64,000 nucleotides of DNA from Brevibacterium ihuae (GCF_900184225.1 NZ_FXWZ01000002.1:912369-976368), one strand, 5' to 3'. Shown: positions 8,303-17,372, counted from the stretch's first letter. Notes: generated by a model from the sequence alone, not told the origin. Numbers and translations: made by a program.

Positions 8303-8311
8303 GGCCGAGAG

Positions 8312-8382
8312 AGCGGGCGACGGGAATCGAACCCGCGTATCCAGCTTGGGAAGCTGGCGCTCTACCATTGAGCTACGCCCGC
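8312..8382 (-). tRNA. tRNA-Gly (anticodon CCC)
   Basis: Read on the minus strand, GCGGGCG pairs with CGCCCGC as the acceptor stem. A D-arm (GCTC...GAGC), an anticodon arm CCAGC-TTCCCAA-GCTGG and a T-arm with TTCGAAT follow. The loop places CCC at positions 34-36, reading glycine GGG codons. No CCA is encoded. Total 71 nt with discriminator base. Confidence 0.95.
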
Positions 8383-8543
8383 GTACCGGACCAGTCTACA
8401 TCGACTGCGCCGGTGTCCGGCGGCAGCACGGATTCGGCGAGTCCTCACCGGAGCCGCTGCCGCCTGTGACCTCAGGATGAGCACTTATCCACACAGTCGG
8501 ATCGGCTCTTCCCGCGGCACTCGTCGAGCAGCAGGATCTGAGC

Positions 8544-8963
8544 ATGAGCTTTGCAGACCTCCCCTCGAACTGGCCCGAACTCCCCCTCACCACTCCCGGC
8601 CTCGCCTGCGATGTCGTCGACCTCATCCTCGGCATGCGGGATCGGGCGAACAATTCTCTGCTCGTCCTCCCCTGTGACGAGAACGCTGTCCCATTCCCCT
8701 CGCCGATCGTGTTCGAGAGTATGCAGTGGCGCTGCTCCGCCCTCGAGCGGAAGGAGAGGTTCGCGCTGCTGTCGGAGATCGGAGTGCCCGGCATGCTCGT
8801 CGCCCTCTCGTGCTACGCGACGATCCCCGATGACGTCGCACTCCGCTGGCACCGCACTGCATCGCTCGTTCTCCCGGAGAACGGGGTGCGGCTCGTCGGA
8901 CTCTTCACTGCCACGCGCCACGGAGTCCACGAAGTCGGAGGCACGGGCGCCCATGCCGCATGA
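8544..8963 (+). CDS. Hypothetical protein (139 aa)
   Basis: A 139-residue soluble protein starting MSFADLPSNWPELPLTTPGL and containing DVVDLILGMRDRANNSLLVLPCD. Codon usage and the motif pattern look like a real, conserved actinobacterial protein, but I do not recognise the family. It lies between tRNA-Gly and the convergent HNH endonuclease gene. ATG at 8544 has only a weak upstream purine run. Confidence 0.55.
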   Translation: MSFADLPSNWPELPLTTPGLACDVVDLILGMRDRANNSLLVLPCDENAVPFPSPIVFESMQWRCSALERKERFALLSEIGVPGMLVALSCYATIPDDVALRWHRTASLVLPENGVRLVGLFTATRHGVHEVGGTGAHAA

Positions 8964-9106
8964 CGGTTCCGGCGCGGTTCCGGAACCGCGCGGCTTCAGC
9001 TGCGGAGCTACGGAACTCCAGCTGCGCAACCTTGTGAATTCAGTCCCGCAGCCAGTCAGCCGGGTTCCGAACGCCGCCGCACACCGGGCGCCCATTGCAG
9101 CCGTCA

Positions 9107-10654
9107 TCACGACGCCAGAGGGTACTCGCCGATACGGGACCGCAACAGATGCTCGGCCATACTGAGGATCCTGCCGGCGGGCGGGTGCTCGTCGTCGACG
9201 TCTCGCTTTCGGCCGACATCCCTGACCTCACCAACTACGCGATCCTCCCCGGCTTCGCGGTCCACTCCAGTTGCGATGTTCTTCCCGGTTTCGCGATCCT
9301 CCCCGGCTTCGCGGTCCGCTCCACCGTCGAAATCCCCCTCGGCCGGTCCGGCGCGGGTGGGATCGGCATGCGCATCCGTCCCGGCGGCGGCCTTCGGGCT
9401 GACGAGGTCAGTCTGTGTAATCACCATCGGCGGGGTGTCCACCGAGTAGTGGTGTCCGGTCGGCGTCCGTACCGTCAGCCGCTCCGGCACCGCCGCGTGG
9501 ATCCATCCCGGATTCTCCTTGGCGTAGTTGCATGCCGCGCACAGTCCCGAGGCGTTCCGGATGTCGGTCGCCCCGCCCTCTCGGTAAGGGGTCGCATGGT
9601 CGATGTGTCGGATCGGCGCATCGCAGAACGGGCTCCGGCACACGTCGTCGCGGATCATCACCAGCCGGCGCAGCAGCCCGGTGAACTCCCGCCGACGCGA
9701 ATCCATTCCGACGAGCTGTCCTGAGCCGGGAGCGGTGAACAGCCGGCGGAGGAACACTCCCGCCTCGTTCGTCCGGAGCATCCGGCGCGCGGACCCCGCC
9801 GGAAGAGGACCATGACCGGGGATCCACGCCGGGTGCTCACCCTCGCCGACGAGAGCTGCGTCGGTCATCACCAGCTGCACCTCAACAGGCACCGCATCCG
9901 CGGCGGCCTGACCCGTCACGCGCTCGACCAGCAGGTCCGCCGCGGTCTGGGTCATGCTCCGGCCGCCGGCCTCGCCGGTTCCCACCATCGCGGCGGCCGT
10001 CTTCCGCAGGTTCGAGTAGGCCGCCACGGCCTGGGTGAGCGGGAGGAGCGCGGTCAGGTAGGCCATCCCTCCGGGAGCGGGACGCACGCTCACGCGGCGC
10101 TCGGCGGCGCACCGGTCGAGATGCTCCACCGCGGCGACCTGGTCGAGACGCTGAGCATGAGCGCGTGCCTCCGCACCGAGTCTGCGCACGCCGGTCGTGT
10201 CGAGGCGGTCCGCCATGAACTCATCGACCCGCCGCCGCTTCTCCGGGGACAGCCACGACGTCTCCCGGTGGAGGACGTGGGCCTTCTCCTCCGAGATCAC
10301 CCCTGCGCTCAGCGCGTTGAAGGCATGGGGCAGATCGTGATCGAGGGACCGGGCGAGTCCGAGGAAGCGCGCACCGCGGGCCGGGGATTCCCGCCGCGCG
10401 AGGCCGATCTCCGCTCCCAGTCCCCGACAGCGCTTGGCCTGCGGGACCCCGCGGGCGGCCTCGTCGTCCTCGCGGATCGTCGCGAGATCGTTCGCCGCAC
10501 GAACCTGCGCAGCGACTGCGGCAGCCTTGAGCTCTTCGAGAACGCGGATCCGATCGATGGCCTGTGCCTGGGTCGCGACCGGCGGAAGATGCGCCAGCTC
10601 ATCACGCAGTGCGGCGAGATCCTCGCCGGTTCGCACGCGCTGCTCGGTGGTCAT
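9107..10654 (-). CDS. DUF222 / HNH endonuclease domain protein
   Basis: A 515-residue actinobacterial '13E12 repeat' protein: DUF222 helical region (about residues 1-280), then a C-terminal HNH motif CRSPFCDAPIRHIDHATPY with GLCAACNYAKE supplying the second Cys pair. The active-site Asp-His pair and zinc Cys residues are present. The last 90 residues are acidic and built of imperfect DREAGEDR-type repeats, encoded by a repeated DNA tract at about 9240-9325. These genes are abundant in actinobacteria and often treated as mobile or selfish nucleases. ATG at 10654 fits the family start. Confidence 0.87.
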   Translation of the reverse strand: MTTEQRVRTGEDLAALRDELAHLPPVATQAQAIDRIRVLEELKAAAVAAQVRAANDLATIREDDEAARGVPQAKRCRGLGAEIGLARRESPARGARFLGLARSLDHDLPHAFNALSAGVISEEKAHVLHRETSWLSPEKRRRVDEFMADRLDTTGVRRLGAEARAHAQRLDQVAAVEHLDRCAAERRVSVRPAPGGMAYLTALLPLTQAVAAYSNLRKTAAAMVGTGEAGGRSMTQTAADLLVERVTGQAAADAVPVEVQLVMTDAALVGEGEHPAWIPGHGPLPAGSARRMLRTNEAGVFLRRLFTAPGSGQLVGMDSRRREFTGLLRRLVMIRDDVCRSPFCDAPIRHIDHATPYREGGATDIRNASGLCAACNYAKENPGWIHAAVPERLTVRTPTGHHYSVDTPPMVITQTDLVSPKAAAGTDAHADPTRAGPAEGDFDGGADREAGEDRETGKNIATGVDREAGEDRVVGEVRDVGRKRDVDDEHPPAGRILSMAEHLLRSRIGEYPLAS

Positions 10655-10798
10655 GACAATCACGGTACCGGGACCCACGGACACGGTCCTGACCAGCTGA
10701 AATGCGGGCCGAGGAGTTCATGATCCGACTCTGCGGATCCGGCCATGCACCGCGGCCGCGGCGGTTTCGGGCCCGCCGCCGCCCGGTGCCCATCCGGC

Positions 10799-10804
10799 TA
10801 GGAT
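10799..10804 (+). promoter_or_regulatory. Probable -10 (TAGGAT)
   Basis: TAGGAT lies about 48 nt before the GTG start of the NAD(P)-binding protein. This gives a leader of about 40 nt, longer than for most genes in the window. Confidence 0.35.
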
Positions 10805-10851
10805 CGGTCCCTGACCGGACAATGCATCCACCACGAGGAAACGGGGGCCCT

Positions 10852-11466
10852 GTGAAGCTCACCATCATCGGCGGTTCAAAGGGGACGGGTCTCCGGCTCG
10901 CAGAGCTTGCACTCTCCGCCGGGCATGCGGTCACCGTCGTCTCCCGCAGCGGCACGGCGCCGAGCGGAGCGGTGAAGGCGATCGGGAGCGCGACCGACCC
11001 CGGGCTCGTCACTGCTGCGATCACCGGCGCGGATGCCGTTGTCGTCACCGTCGGTGGAGCCAAAGGCGTGCGGCATCAGCGGGCCGCCGTCACGCGGACC
11101 GTGATCGCCGCGATGCAGCAGGCCAGCGTGCGCAGACTGCTCGTCCAGTCGTCGCTCGGCGCCGGCGATTCCGCCTCGCAGCTGCCGAAGCCGCTCAACC
11201 TCATCGCACCGTTGGTCCTCGCGAAGCCGCTCGCCGATCACGACGAGCAGGAATCAGCGGTGAGGGAGTCGGGACTCGACTGGACGATCGTGCGTCCCGC
11301 AGGTCTGACCGACAAACCCACGACCGGTCGGTGGCAGGCGCTCGAGACCGGGGATGCAGGGAAGCTGCGCGGATCGATCCCGCGCGCCGACCTCGCTGCG
11401 TGCATGCTCGAGGCACTCGAGGACAGCGCGACCTTCGGCGCAGCACTCGGGGTGAGCAGCCGGTAG
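10852..11466 (+). CDS. NAD(P)-binding atypical SDR-type protein
   Basis: A 204-residue Rossmann-fold protein beginning MKLTIIGGSKGTGLRLAELAL, the GGxxGTG dinucleotide-binding turn of NmrA/SDR_a5-type proteins. GADAVVVTVGG and WTIVRPAGLTDKPTTG later in the chain also fit that family (NAD(P)H-flavin reductase/NmrA-like). The GTG at 10852 is used because the Rossmann strand begins right after it. Substrate unknown. Confidence 0.75.
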   Translation: MKLTIIGGSKGTGLRLAELALSAGHAVTVVSRSGTAPSGAVKAIGSATDPGLVTAAITGADAVVVTVGGAKGVRHQRAAVTRTVIAAMQQASVRRLLVQSSLGAGDSASQLPKPLNLIAPLVLAKPLADHDEQESAVRESGLDWTIVRPAGLTDKPTTGRWQALETGDAGKLRGSIPRADLAACMLEALEDSATFGAALGVSSR

Positions 11467-11497
11467 GTTCCCGTTCTCGGTACTCGGTCCCCCTTGC

Positions 11498-11503
11498 TAC
11501 CCT
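11498..11503 (+). promoter_or_regulatory. Leaderless -10 (TACCCT)
   Basis: TACCCT is 7 nt before GTG 11511, which has no Shine-Dalgarno sequence. This matches the leaderless pattern elsewhere in the window. Confidence 0.4.
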
Positions 11504-11510
11504 GGCCCCC

Positions 11511-11936
11511 GTGGACGGATTCGAGGGAGAGCAGTACATGCGCCGGGAGCGCCGCGAGGCGTTCCTCATGGTCGTCATCGCCCTCGCCTTCGCCGCGGTC
11601 AGCGTCGTCCTCATCCTCTTCGCCGGGAATCCCTGGGTCGGGGCGGTCGGCATCGCGTTCTCCGTCGGCGTGCTCGCCGCCGCCATCGCCAAGTCGAACC
11701 GATCGCACGAGCCCGCCGCGCGGATCGGCGCTCTCATCGGGTCCATGGCCTTCGGCGCCACCGGCGCGGCGATGATCGCATCGTCGTTCATCACCCCGTC
11801 GCCGTTCGGCGAACGACAGCTGCCAGTGCTGATCTCGGGCGTCCTGTTCCTCGTGCTCTTCGGCGGCGGATCCGTCCTGCTGCTCCTCCACCAGATCCGC
11901 CGGAGCCGCGCTCCCCGGAACAGGACGCGCCTATGA
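11511..11936 (+). CDS. Four-TM membrane protein, unknown
   Basis: A 141-residue protein starting VDGFEGEQYMRRERREAFL, with four hydrophobic segments (two before residue 60, two after residue 75) and a basic C-terminus. I chose the GTG because a -10 hexamer lies 7 nt away; an internal ATG ten codons in is an alternative. No family recognised. Confidence 0.55.
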   Translation: MDGFEGEQYMRRERREAFLMVVIALAFAAVSVVLILFAGNPWVGAVGIAFSVGVLAAAIAKSNRSHEPAARIGALIGSMAFGATGAAMIASSFITPSPFGERQLPVLISGVLFLVLFGGGSVLLLLHQIRRSRAPRNRTRL

Positions 11937-11976
11937 GCCCGACCACGGCGGGACCGGGGAAGCCGGGACCTCTCGC

Positions 11977-12420
11977 ATGGACCCGCTGAGGATCGAGTCC
12001 GGCCCCGGGATCCCCGGCGGCCTCGTCACCCCCGCCGCTGACCTCACCGAGCGGTTCGCGCGGTCGTCCGGCCCGGGCGGCCAGGGAGTCAACACGACCG
12101 ACAGCAAAGTCCAGCTGTCGATCGACCTCGGGTCCTCCCCTGCCTTCACCGAGACCCAGCGCCGGCGCGTTCTCCGGGCCCTCGACGACCGTCTCGTCGG
12201 CACCGTCCTCACCATCGAGGCGTCCGAGCACCGCGCACAGATCCGCAACCGCGCCGCCGCCCGAGCCCGGCTGGGCACCCTCCTGCGCGAGGCGCTCGCA
12301 CCGCCGCCGCCCGCCCGCCGACCCACTCGCCGCACGCGCGGCTCGGAGAGGCGACGGCTGGCGGCGAAGAAGCGGCGAGCGGAGATCAAGTCGACCCGGC
12401 GACGGCCGACCGGTGAGTGA
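11977..12420 (+). CDS. arfB: Alternative ribosome-rescue peptidyl-tRNA hydrolase ArfB
   Basis: A 147-residue release-factor-like protein with the catalytic GGQ in RSSGPGGQGVN (residues 29-39) and a very basic C-terminal tail of about 45 residues that in this family inserts in the empty mRNA channel of stalled ribosomes. It lacks stop-codon recognition domains, as expected. It begins 40 nt after the upstream membrane gene and may be cotranscribed. Confidence 0.9.
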   Translation: MDPLRIESGPGIPGGLVTPAADLTERFARSSGPGGQGVNTTDSKVQLSIDLGSSPAFTETQRRRVLRALDDRLVGTVLTIEASEHRAQIRNRAAARARLGTLLREALAPPPPARRPTRRTRGSERRRLAAKKRRAEIKSTRRRPTGE

Positions 12421-12436
12421 CGAGCCGGGAGCCGGA

Positions 12437-12442
12437 TAAGCT
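12437..12442 (+). promoter_or_regulatory. Leaderless -10 (TAAGCT)
   Basis: TAAGCT sits 6 nt before the methyltransferase ATG at 12449, which has no ribosome binding site. Confidence 0.45.
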
Positions 12443-12448
12443 CGTCGC

Positions 12449-13303
12449 ATGACTCCCCACGCCTCTCCCGACAGCACCACCTGGTTCGAGGACAACCGGA
12501 AGAACTGGGACGACCGGGCGGCCGTTCACCAGGCATCCGGGTACGGGATCCCCGAACTCATCGACGACCCCGAGGCGATCCCCTCCACACTCGCCCCCGA
12601 TGTCGACCGGCTGGGCGACCTGCGGGGCGCCGCGGTCATCCACCTGCAGTGCCACCTCGGCACCGACACCGTGGGTCTGTCCCGCCTCGGGGCCTCCCGC
12701 GTGGTGGGCGTCGACCTGTCCGGCGCGTCGATCGCGCATGCGCGGGAGATCGCCGAGTCGTGCGCGGCGGACATCGAGTACGTCGAGGCCAACGTCTACG
12801 ACGCCCGCAGCGCGGTCGAGGGGAGCTTCGCCCTCGTCTACACCTCGCTCGGGGTGCTGTGCTGGCTCCCCGACATCGATGCGTGGGCGCGTGTCGTCGC
12901 CTCGCTGCTGTCCCCCGGCGGTCGGTTCTTCATCCGCGACGATCACCCGATGTTCATGACCGTCGGTGAAGACGTCAGCAACGGGCTGCGCATCGAACAG
13001 CCGTATTTCCAGCGGGACACGCCGCTGACCTGGGAGGACGAGGGCAGCTACATCGAGATCGCGGCCGAGGCGCCGGAGATCACGCACACCCGCAACCACC
13101 AATGGAACCATTCCCTGGGCGAGATCGTCACCGCCCTCGTGCGCGCCGGCCTGGTCATCGACGCGCTCGAGGAGGTCCCGTACTCGGCCTGGTGCCCGTG
13201 GCCGGAGCTCATGATCGACGACGAGGAGCGCGGATACCGACTGCGGGAACGCCCCGAGCGGCTCCCCCTGCAGTTCGTGATCGAGGCGCACCGGCCGGAG
13301 TGA
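12449..13303 (+). CDS. Class I SAM-dependent methyltransferase
   Basis: A 284-residue methyltransferase. Motif I reads VIHLQCHLGTDTVGLSRLG (residues about 64-82), followed by VVGVDLSGASIAHA (motif II) and VYTSLGVLCWLPDIDAWARV (motif IV). This pattern fits the methyltransferase 11/25 type used on small molecules; the substrate is not predictable. Probable leaderless start. Confidence 0.82.
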   Translation: MTPHASPDSTTWFEDNRKNWDDRAAVHQASGYGIPELIDDPEAIPSTLAPDVDRLGDLRGAAVIHLQCHLGTDTVGLSRLGASRVVGVDLSGASIAHAREIAESCAADIEYVEANVYDARSAVEGSFALVYTSLGVLCWLPDIDAWARVVASLLSPGGRFFIRDDHPMFMTVGEDVSNGLRIEQPYFQRDTPLTWEDEGSYIEIAAEAPEITHTRNHQWNHSLGEIVTALVRAGLVIDALEEVPYSAWCPWPELMIDDEERGYRLRERPERLPLQFVIEAHRPE

Positions 13304-13386
13304 GCGGAGCACACCGTCCGGAGGAGGAGAACCCAGTGGTGCAGCTGGCGAGGGCACAGGCGGACGGTCGACTCGACCCGGATTGC

Positions 13387-13392
13387 TAGGGT
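13387..13392 (+). promoter_or_regulatory. Leaderless -10 (TAGGGT)
   Basis: TAGGGT is 7 nt before the lipoprotein ATG at 13400. Confidence 0.5.
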
Positions 13393-13399
13393 CGGCTCC

Positions 13400-13860
13400 A
13401 TGGGATCCCGGACCGTCCTCGCCGCCGCGATCGTGACCGGCTGCGCCCTGCTCGCCGCGTGCGCCGGCCCGGCCGACCCGGAACCGGGCGCTCCCTCCTC
13501 GCAGCAGTCGTCCGAGGGCACCGCGGGTTCGAGCAGCACGGATGTCGATCCCGATCAGAAGTTCCCCGAGGTGCTCGCGGCCGGCCTCATGGCCGACGGC
13601 GACGGGTACCGCATCAGGTGACGGTCTCCTCGCCCTACGACACCCCGGACCGGTACGCCGACGGATTCCGCGTTCTCACGCCCGACGGCGCGGTGCTCGC
13701 CGAGTTCGAGTTCACCCACGATCACGCCGATGAACAGCCCTTCACCCGCGCCCGCGGTCCGTTCGAGATCCCCGCAGACGTCACCGAGGTCGAGGTGGAG
13801 GCGCGGGACAGCGAGAACGGCTACGGCGGCGGGACCGCCGTCGTGTCAGTGCCCCGGTGA
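13400..13860 (+). pseudogene. Lipoprotein gene with a single frameshift
   Basis: The first frame gives a 73-residue protein with a signal peptide and lipobox (LLAACAGP, Cys at residue 21), a Ser/Gly-rich linker, then stops at 13621. The next frame continues without a gap as VTVSSPYDTPDRYADGFRVLTPDGAVLAEF and ends at 13860 in a domain rich in beta-strand patterns. Losing or gaining one base near 13615 would restore one protein of about 153 residues. It could be a real mutation or a sequencing error. The intact protein would be a secreted, membrane-anchored lipoprotein of unknown role. Confidence 0.6.
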
Positions 13861-14280
13861 GGACACCGGTCGGGTGCCGATCTCGGTCTGCAGGCGGAGG
13901 AGGTAGCCGTCGGGATCCTGGACGAGAAACTCGACCACTCCCACCTCCTCGTCGCCGGCGCGGTACCACTGCTCCTCGGGGTCGGCGAAGAGCGGCCAGT
14001 CGGCATTCTCCAGCCGGCGCAGGATCGGGTCGAGGTCGGGCACCTGGATCTCGAAGTTGATTCGTCGGCCGAGCGGGGGCTCGAGCTCACCCGTGGTCCA
14101 GGAACGACCGGGCGCGATCTGGTGGAGCATGACGTGCGCCCGCCCGAGCGTCGCATAGGCAAAGCGATCCTTCGGCCGGTCGAACGCGACGGTGAAGCCG
14201 ATGAGATCGCACCAGAATCCGAGCGAGCGGCTGAGATCGCTGACGGCCAGCTCCGGAACGAGATCGGGCAAGTCGCTCAT
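13846..14280 (-). CDS. VOC family protein (bleomycin resistance/glyoxalase fold)
   Basis: A 144-residue protein with the single-domain VOC layout: PELAVSDLSRSLGFWCDLIGF at the start, a central FEIQVPDLDPIL and a final FLVQDPDGYLLRLQTEIG. It resembles bleomycin-binding resistance proteins, but binding residues cannot be checked here. Its ATG overlaps the end of the Imm5-like gene (ATGA at 14277-14280), so the two are cotranscribed. It overlaps the convergent lipoprotein gene by 15 nt. Confidence 0.78.
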   Translation of the reverse strand: MSDLPDLVPELAVSDLSRSLGFWCDLIGFTVAFDRPKDRFAYATLGRAHVMLHQIAPGRSWTTGELEPPLGRRINFEIQVPDLDPILRRLENADWPLFADPEEQWYRAGDEEVGVVEFLVQDPDGYLLRLQTEIGTRPVSSPGH

Positions 14281-14834
14281 GGGAGCCTCCGTGCTCGACC
14301 CGTCGAACCGATCTGCTCCTGGATCCGGCGGATGGTCGTGCCGAGGACGCCGCTCGTCAGCAGCCCCGGCCCGAGCGGCCCGGAGGCGTCGGCGCCGAGC
14401 GGCGGAAGCTGTCGCAGCGCCGCCCGCTCCGCATCGGTGAGCTGTGCGAGCTGCCAGTTGACCTCGCGGTCGGCCGACTCCGGGTCGTCCAGATTCGCGA
14501 GCGCAACCGCCTTGACCGAATACGCTGCGGCACCGAGCGCATGCGCACCCATGTGCGCGACCGCGGCCGCCTGTCCGACGGCCCGGGCCGCTGCGGCCCC
14601 GGCAGGCGTCGTTGCGGACTTCGCGGCCTTGACGGCGACGAGCCGTCGTGCGATCTCCTCGGCTGTGGAACCTCTCCCCCGGCTGTACTCCCGTGCCCGG
14701 CCGAGTGCTTCGGTGACCGCGGCCTGCGCATCGGTATCGGCGTCGAAGAGCGGGAGGACGCGCTCGGCACATGCCACCGCCCACCGGGCTGCAGTACGGC
14801 GGTCGGTCTCGCTGAGGGTCTGGATCGAGGCCAT
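14277..14834 (-). CDS. Putative immunity protein (Imm5-like)
   Basis: A 185-residue Ala-rich helical protein. The pattern LSETDRRTAARWAVACAERVLPLFDAD with later AAAVAHMGAHALGAAAYSVKAVAL matches the 'putative immunity protein' family related to Imm5 of polymorphic toxin systems. No toxin gene is next to it; the partner is a VOC gene with overlapping codons. The ATG at 14834 matches the family start. The immunity role is inferred from family naming only. Confidence 0.6.
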   Translation of the reverse strand: MASIQTLSETDRRTAARWAVACAERVLPLFDADTDAQAAVTEALGRAREYSRGRGSTAEEIARRLVAVKAAKSATTPAGAAAARAVGQAAAVAHMGAHALGAAAYSVKAVALANLDDPESADREVNWQLAQLTDAERAALRQLPPLGADASGPLGPGLLTSGVLGTTIRRIQEQIGSTGRARRLP

Positions 14835-14981
14835 GGACCGATGGTCGCACAGCGCACGGTCTTCGGCCGGATTCCCCGCAGTCCGTGTCGGTGAGGGAAC
14901 ACGCAGCCGCGGCACCACTCACCCGGCGCCGGACCACTCGTCGGGCCCCGGGCCGGAGCGCCGTCTGAGACCATCGGTGTC

Positions 14982-15809
14982 ATGAAGAGCAATCCGCTGG
15001 ACCTCGCGACCCGCAGGTGGTGGCGCCTCGTGGGGCGCCGTGTCGACCTCGGCGGCCGGGAGTCGTGGCTCGCTGCACCTATGAGCCCGGGACCGGTGGT
15101 CGGAACGTCGTGGGTCGGCTCCCCCGGCACCCCGCAGCCGGGAGATGACCCAGATGCCGGACTCCTCGCCGATTTCGACGCGCTCGCCGGTCCGCGGTTC
15201 GACCCAGGCATCGTCGACGCCGCGATCCGCAGCTTCTACGGGCACACCGGCCAGTGGGCCATCGACGTGTGGAGTCAGTGGTCGCCGCTGTTCCAGCCGG
15301 CCGGGGCTCTCGTCGCCGCTCTCTTCAGCCGGCGCGTGCAGCAGCTCGCGTTGCCGGTCCAGCCGCTGGCGGTCTCCCGCGGCATGGAGAGCACGGTGAT
15401 CCCGCTGCTGTCCGCGGACGGTCGGCAGGAGGCGGCGGCCTGGGTGCGCACCCTCCGGGCCACCGGGGAGACGGTCTTCAGCGGCCGCTACGCCGTCGCG
15501 CACCTGCCGGACGATCCGCAGCCCATGGTCCACGTCGCGTTCCCGCTGGAGAACGGGAATCTCCAGGTCTACCTCGAACCGCGCAACCACGGGTCCGGAG
15601 GTTTCTCGCTGGTCTCGGGACGCGGCGCGTTCGGGCAGCCGGGCGCCTATGTCGTCGTCTCCCATGCCCGCGGACACTCCGCAGCGCGGGTGCCGATCCA
15701 TGAGCGCTTCGACCTGTACGTCGATGAGCAGGGGGTGCTCCGCACGGATCACCGACTGCAGATGGGGCGGGCGACGGCTCTCCGCCTCCATTATCGGATG
15801 GCGCGCTAG
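14982..15809 (+). CDS. Conserved hypothetical protein (275 aa)
   Basis: A 275-residue protein with no signal peptide or transmembrane segment, beginning MKSNPLDLATRRWWRLVGRR and including RFDPGIVDAAIRSFYGHTGQWAIDVWSQWSPLFQP. The Trp-rich N-terminal half resembles conserved actinobacterial proteins of unknown function. It ends 9 nt before the CrtA-like gene, which has its own -10. Confidence 0.6.
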   Translation: MKSNPLDLATRRWWRLVGRRVDLGGRESWLAAPMSPGPVVGTSWVGSPGTPQPGDDPDAGLLADFDALAGPRFDPGIVDAAIRSFYGHTGQWAIDVWSQWSPLFQPAGALVAALFSRRVQQLALPVQPLAVSRGMESTVIPLLSADGRQEAAAWVRTLRATGETVFSGRYAVAHLPDDPQPMVHVAFPLENGNLQVYLEPRNHGSGGFSLVSGRGAFGQPGAYVVVSHARGHSAARVPIHERFDLYVDEQGVLRTDHRLQMGRATALRLHYRMAR

Positions 15810-15812
15810 GGT
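15807..15812 (+). promoter_or_regulatory. Leaderless -10 (TAGGGT)
   Basis: TAGGGT overlaps the stop codon of the preceding gene and lies 6 nt before ATG 15819. Confidence 0.5.
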
Positions 15813-15818
15813 CGGGGC

Positions 15819-16517
15819 ATGCACTCGTTCCATCTGGCGCACGTGGGACCGCTGCGCGGAGCCGCCGCATTGCTGCGGCCTCCGCAGGGAGCCCGGGTCC
15901 CGGGACTGCGCGCCGCCGAGGTCATGGCCGGGATGCGACTGGGCGCCCCCGTCGTCTCACCCCATCGGCTGCAGCTGAGCCGGCTGGCCATGTTCGCGGA
16001 ATGGGATGACGAAGCCGCGCTCGAGGCGTTCCTCGCCAGCCGGGGGCTCGGGCAGGCGTTCGCCGGGGGCTGGCATCTCCGGATGGAGTTCCTGCGGCGC
16101 TGGGGCAGCGTCGACGCGTTCAGCGCCCTCCCGGCCGAGGTCGGCGCGGCGGCCGCGGACGAACCGGTGGCGGCGGTGACGCTCGCCCGGATGCGCCTGC
16201 CGGAGCTCCTCCGATTCATCCACTGGGGGCGTCCGGTCGAGCGGCAGGTCCGTGATCATGCCGACACGACGCTCGCGATGGCCGCGATCCGCCCGCCGCG
16301 GACCGTGTCGACGTTCTCCATCTGGAGCAGTACCCGGGCGATGACCGGTATGGTCTTCGGCCGCGACCACGGGGTGGGGACGCAGCGGCACGTGGCCGCG
16401 ATGCGCGAACGCGAGCGGCGCGACTTCCACCACGAGTTCACGACGCTGCGGTTCCGGATCCTGTCCGAGCACGGCGCGTGGGACGGGCGATCCGACTACT
16501 CACGCGCAGCAGCCTGA
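15819..16517 (+). CDS. Spheroidene monooxygenase (CrtA)-like protein
   Basis: A 232-residue protein. The segments LSRLAMFAEWDDEAALEAFL, TVSTFSIWSSTRAMTGMVFG and HVAAMRERERRDFHHEFTTLRF match CrtA-like proteins (DUF3291/spheroidene monooxygenase superfamily), which in phototrophs oxidise carotenoids at C-2. No carotenoid genes are nearby, so in this organism the role may differ. Leaderless start. Confidence 0.7.
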   Translation: MHSFHLAHVGPLRGAAALLRPPQGARVPGLRAAEVMAGMRLGAPVVSPHRLQLSRLAMFAEWDDEAALEAFLASRGLGQAFAGGWHLRMEFLRRWGSVDAFSALPAEVGAAAADEPVAAVTLARMRLPELLRFIHWGRPVERQVRDHADTTLAMAAIRPPRTVSTFSIWSSTRAMTGMVFGRDHGVGTQRHVAAMRERERRDFHHEFTTLRFRILSEHGAWDGRSDYSRAAA

Positions 16518-16575
16518 ACCCCCACCGGCGCGGCATGGGAGCGTGCAATGGTCGGCGCGGTCACGGGTGAGGTCA

Positions 16576-17212
16576 CTACTGGGCGAGGTTGACGATGAGA
16601 TTGATCGACGCGGCGATGATCACGGTGCCGAACAGGAAGGAGAGCATGGAGTGGGCCCAGACGATGCGCCGGATCGCCGGAGTCGTGAGATCCGTGTCGG
16701 CCACCTGGTAGGCCATCCCCAGTGAGAAGCTCAGATAGGCGAAGTCCGAGAACCGCGGCGTGCCGTCGCTGCCCTGGAACTCGATGCACCCCGGTTCGGC
16801 GCCGAGGTAGTGCTTGGCGTAGCGCAACGTGTACGTCGTGTGGACCGCCAGCCATGACGCACCGACAGTGAGCATCCCCAGGACCGCATCCGCGATGCTC
16901 CGGCCGAGGACCAGCATGACTCCGACCGCCACGAGTGCTGAGAGCGCCGCACCCACGACGAGCACCTCGACCTCCGACCGGGTCGGGTCCACCTCGGCGA
17001 AGTGGTCCTTCGTCCGGTCCTCGTCGAGCCGGGCGAACAGCCAGATCAGCGGGAGGCTGTAGGCGAACATCGCAGCGCACATGCCTGCGAGCACCTGTGC
17101 GGTAACCCCCCTCGGCGACGAAGCCCGAACCCAGACCGACGGCCACACCCACTGCACCGGACACGGCCAGGCGCACGGCCATCCGCTGGTGGTACCGAGA
17201 GGATCTGCTCAC
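16576..17212 (-). pseudogene. DUF1345 membrane protein, frameshifted near its start
   Basis: The main frame (from about 17100 leftwards) encodes four transmembrane segments and the family pattern FSDFAYLSFSLGMAYQVADTDL typical of DUF1345. Its natural N-terminus (MAVRLAVSGAVGVAVGLGSG) is in another frame and joins at a C-homopolymer at about 17106-17112. A one-base slip there breaks the gene; it may be a sequencing error. The intact protein would be about 200 residues. Function unknown. Confidence 0.65.
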
Positions 17213-17366
17213 CGTTCCAGGCTACTCCCACTCTCCGACGCCACCGGTGAGAGGAGCAGGCCCGCAGGCGAGCGGTCCTCAGCCGAGGACGACACCAAGT
17301 GCGGAACGGGGGCACTCCCCCTCCCGGACTCGGGTCAACCCCACTGTCGCAGCGGACGGCCCGACG

Positions 17367-17372
17367 TAGTGT
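17367..17372 (+). promoter_or_regulatory. Leaderless -10 (TAGTGT)
   Basis: TAGTGT is 7 nt before the PspC ATG at 17380. Confidence 0.45.

Noticed and set aside
9240..9325. CRISPR array
   Set aside because: The repeats are short, imperfect and in coding frame of the DUF222/HNH protein; no spacers or cas genes. No CRISPR array was seen anywhere in the window.
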